From JACCZX01 sp040003315 (GTDB lineage Bacteria; Pseudomonadota; Gammaproteobacteria; Burkholderiales; Burkholderiaceae_F), in contig JBDUCU010000075.1 of the NCBI GenBank assembly GCA_040003315.1, forward strand, positions 1 to 14,291: a DNA stretch of 14,291 nucleotides, given 5' to 3'. Positions 1 through 7,326 of the stretch are shown piece by piece. Each line of letters opens with the position of its first letter. Within the stretch, counting starts at the first letter, position 1. Both the position numbers and the translations under genes were made by a program. The notes under the pieces are model-generated. The model saw only the letters and a program-made list of their open reading frames with translations. It had not been told where the DNA came from and ran no database searches.

Positions 1-94
1 CGGCGCGCCCATCGATGTAGCAGACACGTGAGCGCTCGAAATAGACGCCTGCGAGCCCGCGGTGGATGTCGACCTTCTCAATGTCTTCGCTCAT
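1..94 (-). CDS. Probable citrate synthase family protein, N-terminus only (gene runs off the left edge)
   Basis: Only the first 31 codons are present, read leftwards from ATG at 94. A good ribosome binding site (GGAGAG) lies about nine bases upstream of the ATG. The visible protein begins MSEDIEKVDIHRGLAGVYFE and continues with RSRVCYIDGRA. The pattern of a short lead, 'RGLxGV', a variable stretch and then 'ϕxYIDGxxG' is the usual N-terminus of citrate and 2-methylcitrate synthases. Such an enzyme condenses oxaloacetate with acetyl-CoA (or propionyl-CoA) in the cytoplasm. It is divergent from xsc with about 100 bases between the starts, so shared control is possible. A link would make sense because Xsc produces acetyl units. 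The family call rests on about 30 residues, and citrate cannot be told from methylcitrate synthase here. Confidence 0.55.
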   Translation of the reverse strand, partial: MSEDIEKVDIHRGLAGVYFERSRVCYIDGRA

Positions 95-142
95 CTTTAG
101 AATCTCTCCAGCGGGAAAATACTTCGCCCGGTGCTCCCACGT

Positions 143-170
143 TTGCCATCCAACCAGCGTAAAGTAAAAA
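143..170 (+). promoter_or_regulatory. Putative sigma70-type promoter for xsc
   Basis: A -35-like TTGCCA at 143-148 (5 of 6 to TTGACA) is followed after 16 bases by TAAAAA at 165-170 (4 of 6 to TATAAT). This would place the transcript start around 177, leaving a short leader before the xsc ATG at 199. The region is the divergent gap between the citrate synthase-like gene and xsc, where a promoter is expected. The match is by eye only. No convincing promoter was found on the minus strand of the same gap. Confidence 0.3.
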
Positions 171-198
171 CCATGGAGTTATTCGAGCGAGGACCACG

Positions 199-1986
199 AT
201 GACCGATATGAAGCAGCCCAACCGCACCGTAATCGAGGGCAAGCAGAAAATGACGCCGTCGGAAGCATTCGTCGAGACCATGGTGGCGCAGGGCGTTACG
301 GATATTTTCGGCATTGTCGGTTCCGCTTACATGGATGCGCTCGATATCTTTCCCGCCGCGGGCATCCGATTCATTCCGGTGGCTCACGAGCAGGGCGCCG
401 TGCACATGGCCGACGGTTACTCCCGCGTATCGGGCCGACACGGTGTGTGCATCGGCCAAAACGGCCCCGGCGTCACCAATTTTGTGACCGGCGCCGCCGC
501 CGCGTACTGGGCGCACTCGCCGGTTGTGTTGATCACGCCCGAAACGGGATCGATGACGATGGGGCTGGGCGGCTTCCAAGAGACGGAGCAGTTGCCCATA
601 TTTTCGAAGATCACCAAATACCAGGGCCACGTGATGAATCCGAAGCGCATCGCGGAGATCACAGCCCGTTGCTTCGATCGCGCGCTGCTCGAGATGGGCA
701 CGACGCAGCTGAACATTCCGCGCGATTTTTTCTACGGAGACATCGAAGTCGAGATCCCGCAGCCGATCCGCATCGCCCGTGGCGCCGGAGACGAGACTGC
801 ACTCGACGAAGCTGCGCGCACGCTGGCCGACGCCAAGTTTCCGGTCATTCTTGCCGGCGGCGGCGTGCTGTTCTCGGATGGCATCAAAGAAGCGGTTGCC
901 TTGGCCGAGCTGCTGCATGCGCCGGTCGCGAATAGCTATCTGCACAACGACACCTTTCCGGCTTCGCACCCGCTGTGGTGTGGCCCGCTCGGTTACCAAG
1001 GATCGAAAGCGGCGATGAAGCTGATCAGCCAGGCCGACGTCGTGCTGGCGCTGGGTTCGCGCCTCGGACCCTTCGGCACACTGGCGCAATACGGTTTGGA
1101 CTACTGGCCGAAGAACGCGAAGATCATTCAGATCGACACGGACGCCAAGATGCTGGGCCTGGTCAAGCCGATCTCAGTTGGCATCTGTGGCGATGCCAAA
1201 GCAGCCGCACTCGCGCTGATACGCCGGCTGCAGGGGAAAACACTCGCTTGCCAGCAGAACAGGGTCGAGCGCGACGCCAAAATCAAAGCCGAAAAAGCGG
1301 CGTGGGAGTCCGAGCTCGATAAGTGGAGCCACGAAACCGATCCGTACTCGGTGGAGATTTCGCGCAACTCCAGCCATATGCATCCGCGCCAGATGCTGCG
1401 CGAGCTCGAGCGTGCAATGCCAAAGCGGGCGATGGTGTCGACCGACATCGGCAACATCTGCTCGATATCGAACTCGTATCTTCGTTTCGAGGAACCGCGT
1501 TCGATGCTGGCCGCGATGAGCTTTGGCAACTGCGGCTACGCGTTCCCGGTCGCCTGCGGCGCCAAGATCGCTGCGCCGGATCGGCCGGCAATCGCATACG
1601 TCGGCGACGGCGCCTGGGGTATCAGCCTGAACGAATTGCTCACCTGCGCGCGCGAGAAGATCGGTGTCACCGTGGTGCTGTTCAACAACGGGCAATGGGG
1701 CGCTGAGAAGAAGAACCACGTCGACTTCTATTCGCAGCGCTATCAAGGAGTGGAGCTGGACAATCCGAGCTGGGTGGCTGTTGCGAAGTCATTCGGCTGC
1801 GAGGGGGTTCTCGTCGACAAGTTGTCCGATGTTGGGCCAGCTTTGCAACAGTCGGTCAAAAACCAGGCCGACGGCAAGACAACCGTGCTCGAGATGATGG
1901 TCACTAAGGAGCTCGGCGATCCGTTCCGCCGCGATGCACTGTCCAAGCCGGTGCGCCACCTTTCGAAGTACAAGAATTTCGTTTGA
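199..1986 (+). CDS. xsc: Sulfoacetaldehyde acetyltransferase (Xsc), ThDP-dependent
   Basis: Xsc converts sulfoacetaldehyde plus phosphate to acetyl phosphate plus sulfite. It is the C-S bond-breaking step shared by taurine, isethionate and sulfoacetate degradation, and it acts in the cytoplasm. The 595-residue protein has the three-domain layout of ThDP enzymes. The catalytic Glu lies in AHEQGAVHMADGYSR (E64), IGQNGPGVT follows near 85-93, and the ThDP/Mg motif starts at GDG (469-471) and ends at NN (496-497). Xsc-type signatures rather than acetolactate synthase ones are FPASHPLW, GPLGYQGSKAAMKLI, the YGLDYWPK stretch, and the tail GDPFRRDALSKPVRHLSKY. The ATG at 199 has a GAGGA ribosome site at a good distance. 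An internal Met at 250 (MTPSEAF) matches where many family members start, so about 17 extra residues are possible. The next gene starts 22 bases downstream, and the sauS and sauT neighbours support the call. Confidence 0.93.
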   Translation: MTDMKQPNRTVIEGKQKMTPSEAFVETMVAQGVTDIFGIVGSAYMDALDIFPAAGIRFIPVAHEQGAVHMADGYSRVSGRHGVCIGQNGPGVTNFVTGAAAAYWAHSPVVLITPETGSMTMGLGGFQETEQLPIFSKITKYQGHVMNPKRIAEITARCFDRALLEMGTTQLNIPRDFFYGDIEVEIPQPIRIARGAGDETALDEAARTLADAKFPVILAGGGVLFSDGIKEAVALAELLHAPVANSYLHNDTFPASHPLWCGPLGYQGSKAAMKLISQADVVLALGSRLGPFGTLAQYGLDYWPKNAKIIQIDTDAKMLGLVKPISVGICGDAKAAALALIRRLQGKTLACQQNRVERDAKIKAEKAAWESELDKWSHETDPYSVEISRNSSHMHPRQMLRELERAMPKRAMVSTDIGNICSISNSYLRFEEPRSMLAAMSFGNCGYAFPVACGAKIAAPDRPAIAYVGDGAWGISLNELLTCAREKIGVTVVLFNNGQWGAEKKNHVDFYSQRYQGVELDNPSWVAVAKSFGCEGVLVDKLSDVGPALQQSVKNQADGKTTVLEMMVTKELGDPFRRDALSKPVRHLSKYKNFV

Positions 1987-2008
1987 GCCGGACGATAGGG
2001 AGACGCTG

Positions 2009-2989
2009 GTGAACCGTAGGCGATTGTTGCTGCATGCCATTGGTACTGCGGCTTTGGTGCTGTTGACTGGCTCGACCTTTGCGCAGGGATCTGGATATCC
2101 GGATAAGCCGATCCGCTTCGTTGTGCCGTATCCGCCCGGGGGTGGTACCGACGTGATCGCGCGCATTGTGCAGGACCGCCTGCGTGCAGCGCTGGGTCAG
2201 ACGATTGTGATCGACAACCGCGGCGGTGCCGGTGGTTCCATCGGTACCGAGGTGGTAGCCCGGTCGGCGCCCGATGGCTATACGGTGCTGTTCACGCTTT
2301 CGTCGCATACGATCAATCCGGCGATATTTCCGAAGCTCTCCTTCGACACCGCGCGCGATTTCGAGCCTGTTGGCATCGTCTGTTCTCTGCCGCAGATCCT
2401 TGTCGCGAACCCGCAGTTTCCCGCGAACACAGTTCAGCAGTTGATTGCAATGGCCAAGGACAAGCCCGGCTCGCTTGCATTTGCGTCCGTCGGCAACGGC
2501 TCGCCGGGACATCTTGCGGGTGAAATGATGAAGCTGCGTACGGGCACTCAGCTGACGCATATCCCTTATCGGGGCGGCGGCCCGGCGGTGACCGACGTGG
2601 TTAGCGGCCAGGTACCTTTGCTGTGGGTGTCGATACCGGCAGCCGCGCAATTCGTCAAACAAAAGCAGCTGAAGGCGCTTGCCGTATCGACGGTCAAGCG
2701 CAGCGCTGCTTTTCCGGACGTGCCAACGATGCAGGAGTCCGGCATTGCCGATTTCGAAGTCGATTCCTGGTATGCGATGTTCGTTCCCGCAAAGACGCCG
2801 CGCCCGATCATCGATCGACTGAATGCGGCGCTGAACACTGTGCTGAACGAGCCAGAGATTCGCGAGAAGCTGCTGGCGCAGGGCAGCGAAGCGGTGGGTG
2901 GCACATCCGAGCAACTCGCGGCGGTGGTGAAGGCTGAGCTGCCCAAGTGGGCCAAGCTGGTTAAAGATGCTGGCATCAAAGCGGATTGA
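2009..2989 (+). CDS. Bug/TctC-family periplasmic solute-binding protein
   Basis: This is the extracytoplasmic binding protein of a tripartite tricarboxylate transporter type system. The family usually binds small carboxylates, so a sulfocarboxylate such as sulfoacetate is a reasonable guess from context. The GTG at 2009 is preferred because AGGGAG sits just upstream and it gives a clean Sec signal peptide (MNRRRLLLHAIGTAALVLL, predicted cleavage after TFA, about residue 25). A longer reading frame reaches back to 1934 inside xsc but adds 25 unlikely residues. Family marks are YPDKPIRFVVPYPPGGGTD directly after the signal, then DNRGGAGGSIGTE, SAPDGYTVL, HIPYRGGGPAVTDVVSGQV and FPDVPTMQESG. The length of 326 residues is normal. 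It lies between xsc and sauS and overlaps the sauS start by 23 bases, so it is very likely co-transcribed. No TctA or TctB membrane partner is present in the window. Confidence 0.9.
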   Translation: MNRRRLLLHAIGTAALVLLTGSTFAQGSGYPDKPIRFVVPYPPGGGTDVIARIVQDRLRAALGQTIVIDNRGGAGGSIGTEVVARSAPDGYTVLFTLSSHTINPAIFPKLSFDTARDFEPVGIVCSLPQILVANPQFPANTVQQLIAMAKDKPGSLAFASVGNGSPGHLAGEMMKLRTGTQLTHIPYRGGGPAVTDVVSGQVPLLWVSIPAAAQFVKQKQLKALAVSTVKRSAAFPDVPTMQESGIADFEVDSWYAMFVPAKTPRPIIDRLNAALNTVLNEPEIREKLLAQGSEAVGGTSEQLAAVVKAELPKWAKLVKDAGIKAD

Positions 2990-4412
2990 TTTGCCTGCTG
3001 CCGAAGCCGCCAGCGCGCCTTCAGTGTTTGTGCGGGAACTCATCGATCGTGCGCGCGCAGCGCAAGCAGTCGCCAACGGCTACGACCAGGATCGCATCGA
3101 CGAACTGGTTGCAGCAGCGGGCTGGGCGATCATCGAACCCGCGCGCAATCGCGAGCTCGCTGAACTTGCGGTATCGGACACGGGCATTGGCAACGTCGAC
3201 GACAAGATCCGCAAGAACCATCGCAAGACCCTCGGCCTGCTGCGCGATCTGCAGGGGGTGCGTAGCGTCGGCGTGATCGCCGAGGATGCCGCGCGCGGCG
3301 TGATCGAGATTGCGCGGCCGGTAGGCGTCGTCGCGGCTATCACGCCGTCGACCAATCCGGCAGCGACCCCGGCCAACAAAATCATCAACGCATTGAAAGG
3401 GCGCAACGCGATCATCGTGGCACCGTCGCCAAAGGGCTGGTCCACGTGCGCTCGGTTGATCGAATTCATCCATCAGCAGTTTGACCGCATCGGTGCGCCG
3501 CGCCATCTGGTGCAGACGCTGCCGTCGCCGGTCACCAAGGAGTCCACATCCGAGTTGATGCGCCAGGCCGACCTCGTCGTTGCCACCGGTTCGCAGGCGA
3601 ACGTGCGAGCTGCGTATGCAAGCGGAACACCGGCGTTTGGTGTCGGTGCCGGCAATGTCGCCGCAATCGTCGATGAAACTGCTGATCTGGATGCAGCGGC
3701 AGAAAAGATCCTGCGCTCCAAGACCTTCGACAACGCCACCAGTTGTTCGTCGGAGAACAGCGTCGTATTGCTCGATGTCATCTATACGGCGGCGCTGAAC
3801 GCGTTTAAGACCTACGGCGCGGTGGTCGTGCCTGCCAGCGCGAAGGCCCGCCTGCAGCAGACGATGTGGCCCGATGGCAGGCTGTCGGCGCATGTGATCG
3901 GCCAGTCGGCCACAAAGATTGCCGAGCGCGCGGGGCTCGCTGCAATCGCGGGCGGTAAAGCGCGCGCCCTGCTGGTCGAGGAAACAGGCATCGGTCGCGA
4001 GCACCCGTTTTCCGGCGAGAAGCTGAGTCCGGTACTGGCTGTTTACCGTGCGCGCGATTTCGGCGATGCGATGCGTATCGTCGAACGGATCTATTCGTTC
4101 ATTGGCGCCGGTCACTCGGTCGGTTTGCACACGACTCGCGACGATCGCGCGCTGATTCTGGGTCAGCGGTTACCCGTTGCGCGGGTGATCGTGAACCAGG
4201 TGCATTGCGTGGCGACCGGCGGCAGTTTCGACAACGGTCTGCCGTTTTCGCTATCGATGGGTTGCGGCACATGGGGCGGCAACAATTTCTCCGACAACAT
4301 GAATTATCGGCATTATCTGAACATCACGCGCATCTCCACCACGATTCCGGAGCGCGTACCGTTGGAAGACGAGATCCTTGGTGCCTATTTCGCGCGCCAT
4401 GGCCGCGCCTGA
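2967..4412 (+). CDS. sauS: Sulfoacetaldehyde dehydrogenase (acylating), SauS
   Basis: SauS reduces sulfoacetyl-CoA with NAD(P)H to sulfoacetaldehyde and CoA, feeding Xsc. The 481-residue protein is an acylating aldehyde dehydrogenase. It shows ARPVGVVAAITPSTNPAATP (117-136), ALKGRNAIIVAPSPKGWS (142-159), the cofactor-side DLVVATGSQANVRAAY, and FGVGAGN (224-230). The catalytic cysteine is in DNATSCSSENS (C260), where acetaldehyde dehydrogenases of the AdhE type typically have NGTxCASE. PFSGEKLSPVLAVYRA and SMGCGTWGGNN follow, and both fit SauS. The ATG at 2967 overlaps the tctC-like gene by 23 bases and has only a weak ribosome site, so translation may be coupled. GTG codons at 3024 and 3030 are less likely starts. 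Substrate assignment depends on the xsc and sauT neighbours as well as the motif pattern. Confidence 0.87.
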   Translation: MLASKRIDLPAAEAASAPSVFVRELIDRARAAQAVANGYDQDRIDELVAAAGWAIIEPARNRELAELAVSDTGIGNVDDKIRKNHRKTLGLLRDLQGVRSVGVIAEDAARGVIEIARPVGVVAAITPSTNPAATPANKIINALKGRNAIIVAPSPKGWSTCARLIEFIHQQFDRIGAPRHLVQTLPSPVTKESTSELMRQADLVVATGSQANVRAAYASGTPAFGVGAGNVAAIVDETADLDAAAEKILRSKTFDNATSCSSENSVVLLDVIYTAALNAFKTYGAVVVPASAKARLQQTMWPDGRLSAHVIGQSATKIAERAGLAAIAGGKARALLVEETGIGREHPFSGEKLSPVLAVYRARDFGDAMRIVERIYSFIGAGHSVGLHTTRDDRALILGQRLPVARVIVNQVHCVATGGSFDNGLPFSLSMGCGTWGGNNFSDNMNYRHYLNITRISTTIPERVPLEDEILGAYFARHGRA

Positions 4413-4431
4413 AGTAGGAACAGTCGGCACG

Positions 4432-5958
4432 ATGCGCACGATCCGTCAGCTGGTCGATGCGCGCGCGATCAGCCACCCGCACGACACCTATTTCATTGCA
4501 CCCCACACCGGCCGCTCGCTGACATTCAGTGAGCTGCGCGATTCATGCATTGCAGTCAGCGCGATGCTCGCTGCACGCGGCCTGCGACAGGGTGAGCGTG
4601 TGTCGCTGGTACTTGGCAATGGTGTGCAGACAGTCCGGCTACTGCTCGGCGCGATTTATGGCGGGTACTGCGTGCATCCGGTCAACCTGTTGTCGCAGCC
4701 GGAGCAGATGCGCTACGTGATCGATCACGCCGATGCGCGCATTGTGTTCGCTGCGTCGGATGTGGCCGAGCGTGTGCGGGAGCTGACCGGCGCAATTACA
4801 CGCGCGATCGAAGTGGTGGGAGTCGATCCCGACGGTGCCGAGCTGCCCGGCGCGCGTATCTCGAAAGGTAGCGGTGGGCCGATCGAGCCAGAACCCGATG
4901 CGCTGGCGCTGCTGATGTACACGTCCGGCACGACTGGCAAGCCGAAAGGTGTGATGCTGACGCAGGGCAACCTTGCCGCAAATTCGATTGCGATAAGCCG
5001 CGAGCATCGCCTGCACAGCAGCGATCGCGTAGCCGCTGTATTGCCGCTCTATCACATCAACGCCTTCGCTGTGACAATGCTAGCGCCGATCGCGCATGGC
5101 GGCAGCCTGGTGATGCCGCCCAAATTCTCGGCGGCCGGCTTCTGGGAGATGGCGGTCGATCACGAGTGCACCTGGCTCAACGTTGTGCCGACGGTCGTGT
5201 CTTACTTGCTGGAAGGCGCTGCACCTGCACGCGCACGACTGTCGCGCATCCGTTTCTGCCGCTCTGCGTCGGCTGCTTTGCCCCCCGAGCATCATCGGGC
5301 ATTCGAAGAAAAATTCGGCATCGACCTCATCGAGACGATGGGTCTTACGGAGACGGTTGCGCCTGTGTTTTCGAATCCGATCGAACATGAGCTGCGCAAG
5401 ATCGGCTCGGTAGGTCGCTCGTCGGGCTGCGAAGCGCGTGTTGTTGACAACGACGGTGTGCCGCTTGCCGACGGCAGCGTGGGCGAAGTCGTGGTCCGAG
5501 GGCCGCAAGTGATGCCGGGCTACTACAAGGATCCTGACGCTACCGCGGCGGCTTTCTTTCCCGGTCGCTGGCTGCGAACCGGTGATCTCGGCTATCGCGA
5601 TTCCGATGGTTTTTTCTTCATCACCGGCCGCATCAAGGAGCTGATCATCAAAGGCGGCGAGAACATCGCGCCGCGCGAGATCGATGAGGCTTTGTTGCGT
5701 CATCCTTCTGTGCTCGACGCCGCCGCAGTCGGCATTCCGGATCGGCACTACGGGCAGGACATCATGGCGTGCGTCGTTGTGCGCGCGGGACAGCACTGCT
5801 CTGAGCAGGAGCTGCGCGATTTCTGCAGCCGCGAGCTGGGCCGCTACAAGACACCGAAAGTGATCCGCTTTGTCGCCGATCTGCCGCGCGGACCTTCGGG
5901 CAAGGTGCAGCGACTGAAGCTCGTCGATCTGGTTCCCGCTGACTCTGCGGCGGCGTAA
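4432..5958 (+). CDS. sauT: Sulfoacetate-CoA ligase-like AMP-forming acyl-CoA synthetase, SauT
   Basis: This ANL-superfamily enzyme probably activates sulfoacetate with ATP and CoA to sulfoacetyl-CoA, the substrate of SauS. With the ATG at 4432 it has 508 residues. The ATP-binding loop YTSGTTGKPKG is at 163-173, preceded by ALALLM. An ETMGLTE motif follows in the middle, then RTGDLGYRDSDGFFFITGR and IKELIIKGGENIAPREID at the hinge, and the adenylation lysine in GPSGK (K491) near the C-terminus. The chosen start lies 20 bases after the sauS stop with AGGA about 12 bases upstream. A TTG at 4378 and an ATG at 4399, both inside sauS, are possible but lack ribosome sites. Sequence alone would only give 'acyl-CoA synthetase'. 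The sulfoacetate assignment comes from adjacency to sauS and xsc, as in the sau cluster of Cupriavidus necator. No SauU-type MFS transporter follows it. Confidence 0.78.
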   Translation: MRTIRQLVDARAISHPHDTYFIAPHTGRSLTFSELRDSCIAVSAMLAARGLRQGERVSLVLGNGVQTVRLLLGAIYGGYCVHPVNLLSQPEQMRYVIDHADARIVFAASDVAERVRELTGAITRAIEVVGVDPDGAELPGARISKGSGGPIEPEPDALALLMYTSGTTGKPKGVMLTQGNLAANSIAISREHRLHSSDRVAAVLPLYHINAFAVTMLAPIAHGGSLVMPPKFSAAGFWEMAVDHECTWLNVVPTVVSYLLEGAAPARARLSRIRFCRSASAALPPEHHRAFEEKFGIDLIETMGLTETVAPVFSNPIEHELRKIGSVGRSSGCEARVVDNDGVPLADGSVGEVVVRGPQVMPGYYKDPDATAAAFFPGRWLRTGDLGYRDSDGFFFITGRIKELIIKGGENIAPREIDEALLRHPSVLDAAAVGIPDRHYGQDIMACVVVRAGQHCSEQELRDFCSRELGRYKTPKVIRFVADLPRGPSGKVQRLKLVDLVPADSAAA

Positions 5959-6006
5959 TGCGGGTCCCGCTCAGCGGACGTATACCGAGTGCGCGTTCGC
6001 TGCCCG

Positions 6007-6265
6007 AGTGCGCGAGCCTGGCGCGGTGCCCGCAATCTGAGCGGCGATCTTTCTGATCGCCATTCTGCTTTTTTGTGGGGCCACTGGCACGGTATCTGCC
6101 GTTCGCGTGATCGTGGGGCTGCTTTTTCTCGTTGCATGGGGATTGATCGATCGGCGCGAGATTGTCCGCATCGGATATGAAGAGCGGGACCGAGGCTGGC
6201 CGCTGCTGGTGACCTTCTTCGCCACCATCACACTCCAACTCGAATGGGCGGTCGTCCTCGGCATT
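6007..6265 (+). pseudogene. Decayed fragment resembling a SulP sulfate permease (frameshifted, both ends missing)
   Basis: The 356 bases between sauT and the next gene hold no intact reading frame but a recognisable scrap. One frame reads WRGARNLSG up to about 6045. A second frame then continues from about 6047 with FLIAILLF, VIVGLLFLVAWGLIDRREI and LLVTFFATITLQLEWAVVLG. The order 'GAR..LSG, hydrophobic helix, WGLIDxRxI, VTFxATLxLxLEWAxxLG' resembles the last membrane helices of SulP-family sulfate/anion transporters. A stop codon (TGA, 6038-6040) lies in the second frame, similarity ends near 6265, and neither the earlier helices nor a STAS domain is present. A permease for sulfate or a related anion would fit a sulfite-releasing operon. 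The family call is from pattern memory, not a search. Confidence 0.45.
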
Positions 6266-6314
6266 ACGGGCGGCGGTACTGGCGCAACGATTTGTGGGGC
6301 TAAGAAGGGCATCG

Positions 6315-7316
6315 ATGAAAGCGATTCTGATGACAGCGCCCGGCGGGCTTGACGTTCTAAAGCTCACCACCATTGCCGAACCCGCGCTTGCTGGCCCGCA
6401 CGAGCTGCTAATTCGAGTTCGCGCGGCAGGAATCAACCCGCTCGACACAAAAATCCGCAAGCAGCATTTCTTTTACCCCGACAATTTGCCCGCCATCTTA
6501 GGAGTCGAGGGTGCCGGTGTTGTAGAACGTACGGGGTCTGCTGTTACGCGATTCCACCCCGGCGACGAAATTTACTTCTTCAGCAATGGGCTGGGCCTAG
6601 AGCCGGGCGCATACGCCGAATACACGGTGATCAACGAGGAGCATGCAGCACGCAAGCCGAGTAATTTGTCGATGGCCGAAGCGGCCGCAATTCCGGTCGC
6701 CCTGATCACCGCTTGGGAAGCGTTGGTGAACAGGGCCGCGCTGAAATCCGGCGAGAGGGTGCTGATTCACGCGGGCGCCGGCGGCGTTGGGCACATCGCG
6801 GTGCAACTGGCTCGCTCAAGAGGCGCACAGGTCGCCACAACCGTCAGCGGCAACGAAAAGGCCGAACTTGTGAAAAGCCTCGGTGCCGAGCTGGCGATCG
6901 ATTATCCGCAGCGGGACTTTGTCGAAGAGGCGCTGCGCTGGACCGGCGGGCGCGGCGTGGATGTGGTTCTGGACACGGTCGGCGGTGCAACGTTCTGCCA
7001 ATCGTTTAAGGCGGTGCGGATGTACGGTCGGATTGCAACACTGCTCTCCACACCGTGCGAGCTCGCCGACATCAACAACGCGCGGTTGCGCAACATCAGT
7101 GTCGGTTTCGTCCAGATGACGGCACCCTCGTATCTCGGCGACGTCGACGCTCGGCGCGTGCAGACGCGGATACTCGAGGAGGGCGCGCGGTTGTTCGAAC
7201 AGGGCAAGCTCAGAATCCTGCTGAGCGCAGTGCTGCCGTTAGAAGACGCAGCGACTGCGCACCGCATGGTCGAAGAAGGACACACCTCCGGCAAAGTCGT
7301 GCTGCAAATCGATTGA
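6315..7316 (+). CDS. Zinc-independent MDR-superfamily NADPH:quinone oxidoreductase-like protein
   Basis: A 333-residue medium-chain dehydrogenase/reductase of the quinone oxidoreductase group. These cytosolic enzymes use NADPH to reduce quinones, enones or related electron-poor double bonds. The GroES-like N-domain shows VRAAGINPLDTKIR (35-48) and GVEGAGVVERTGSAVTRFHP, followed by GDE. The Rossmann domain has HAGAGGVGHIAVQLARSRG (152-170), and DVVLDTVGG follows. The zinc-binding cysteines and the GHE motif of alcohol dehydrogenases are absent. The ATG at 6315 has AGAAGG six bases upstream; an upstream GTG at 6294 would add seven poor residues. It follows the permease remnant on the same strand and ends ten bases before the convergent ABC operon. 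No link to sulfoacetate chemistry is evident, so it may be a bystander or may reduce a pathway side product. Confidence 0.82.
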   Translation: MKAILMTAPGGLDVLKLTTIAEPALAGPHELLIRVRAAGINPLDTKIRKQHFFYPDNLPAILGVEGAGVVERTGSAVTRFHPGDEIYFFSNGLGLEPGAYAEYTVINEEHAARKPSNLSMAEAAAIPVALITAWEALVNRAALKSGERVLIHAGAGGVGHIAVQLARSRGAQVATTVSGNEKAELVKSLGAELAIDYPQRDFVEEALRWTGGRGVDVVLDTVGGATFCQSFKAVRMYGRIATLLSTPCELADINNARLRNISVGFVQMTAPSYLGDVDARRVQTRILEEGARLFEQGKLRILLSAVLPLEDAATAHRMVEEGHTSGKVVLQID

Positions 7317-7326
7317 TCGCCGAGTG

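Noticed and set aside
173..202. A nine-codon reading frame upstream of xsc whose TGA overlaps the xsc ATG (ATGA)
   Set aside because: It could be a leader peptide, but there is no ribosome site before its ATG and the codons show no pattern such as repeated regulatory amino acids. Likely chance.
97..1089. Long minus-strand open frame of 330 codons opposite xsc
   Set aside because: Arg/His-rich, low-complexity translation typical of the antisense of GC-rich genes, and fully covered by the well-supported xsc.
199..1986. Acetolactate synthase or another ThDP enzyme as identity of the 595-residue protein
   Set aside because: The stretches GPLGYQGSKAAM, YGLDYWPK and GDPFRRDAL, together with sauS and sauT next to it, point to Xsc specifically.
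1904..4130. Two long minus-strand frames (1904-3076 and 3021-4130) opposite the tctC-like gene and sauS
   Set aside because: Arg-rich shadow frames without recognisable motifs, covering genes with strong family signatures on the plus strand.
5971..6312. Minus-strand 113-codon frame in the sauT-oxidoreductase gap
   Set aside because: Composition (Ser/Arg/Pro/Thr-rich) looks like the antisense of a hydrophobic membrane protein, which supports the permease remnant on the plus strand rather than a real gene.
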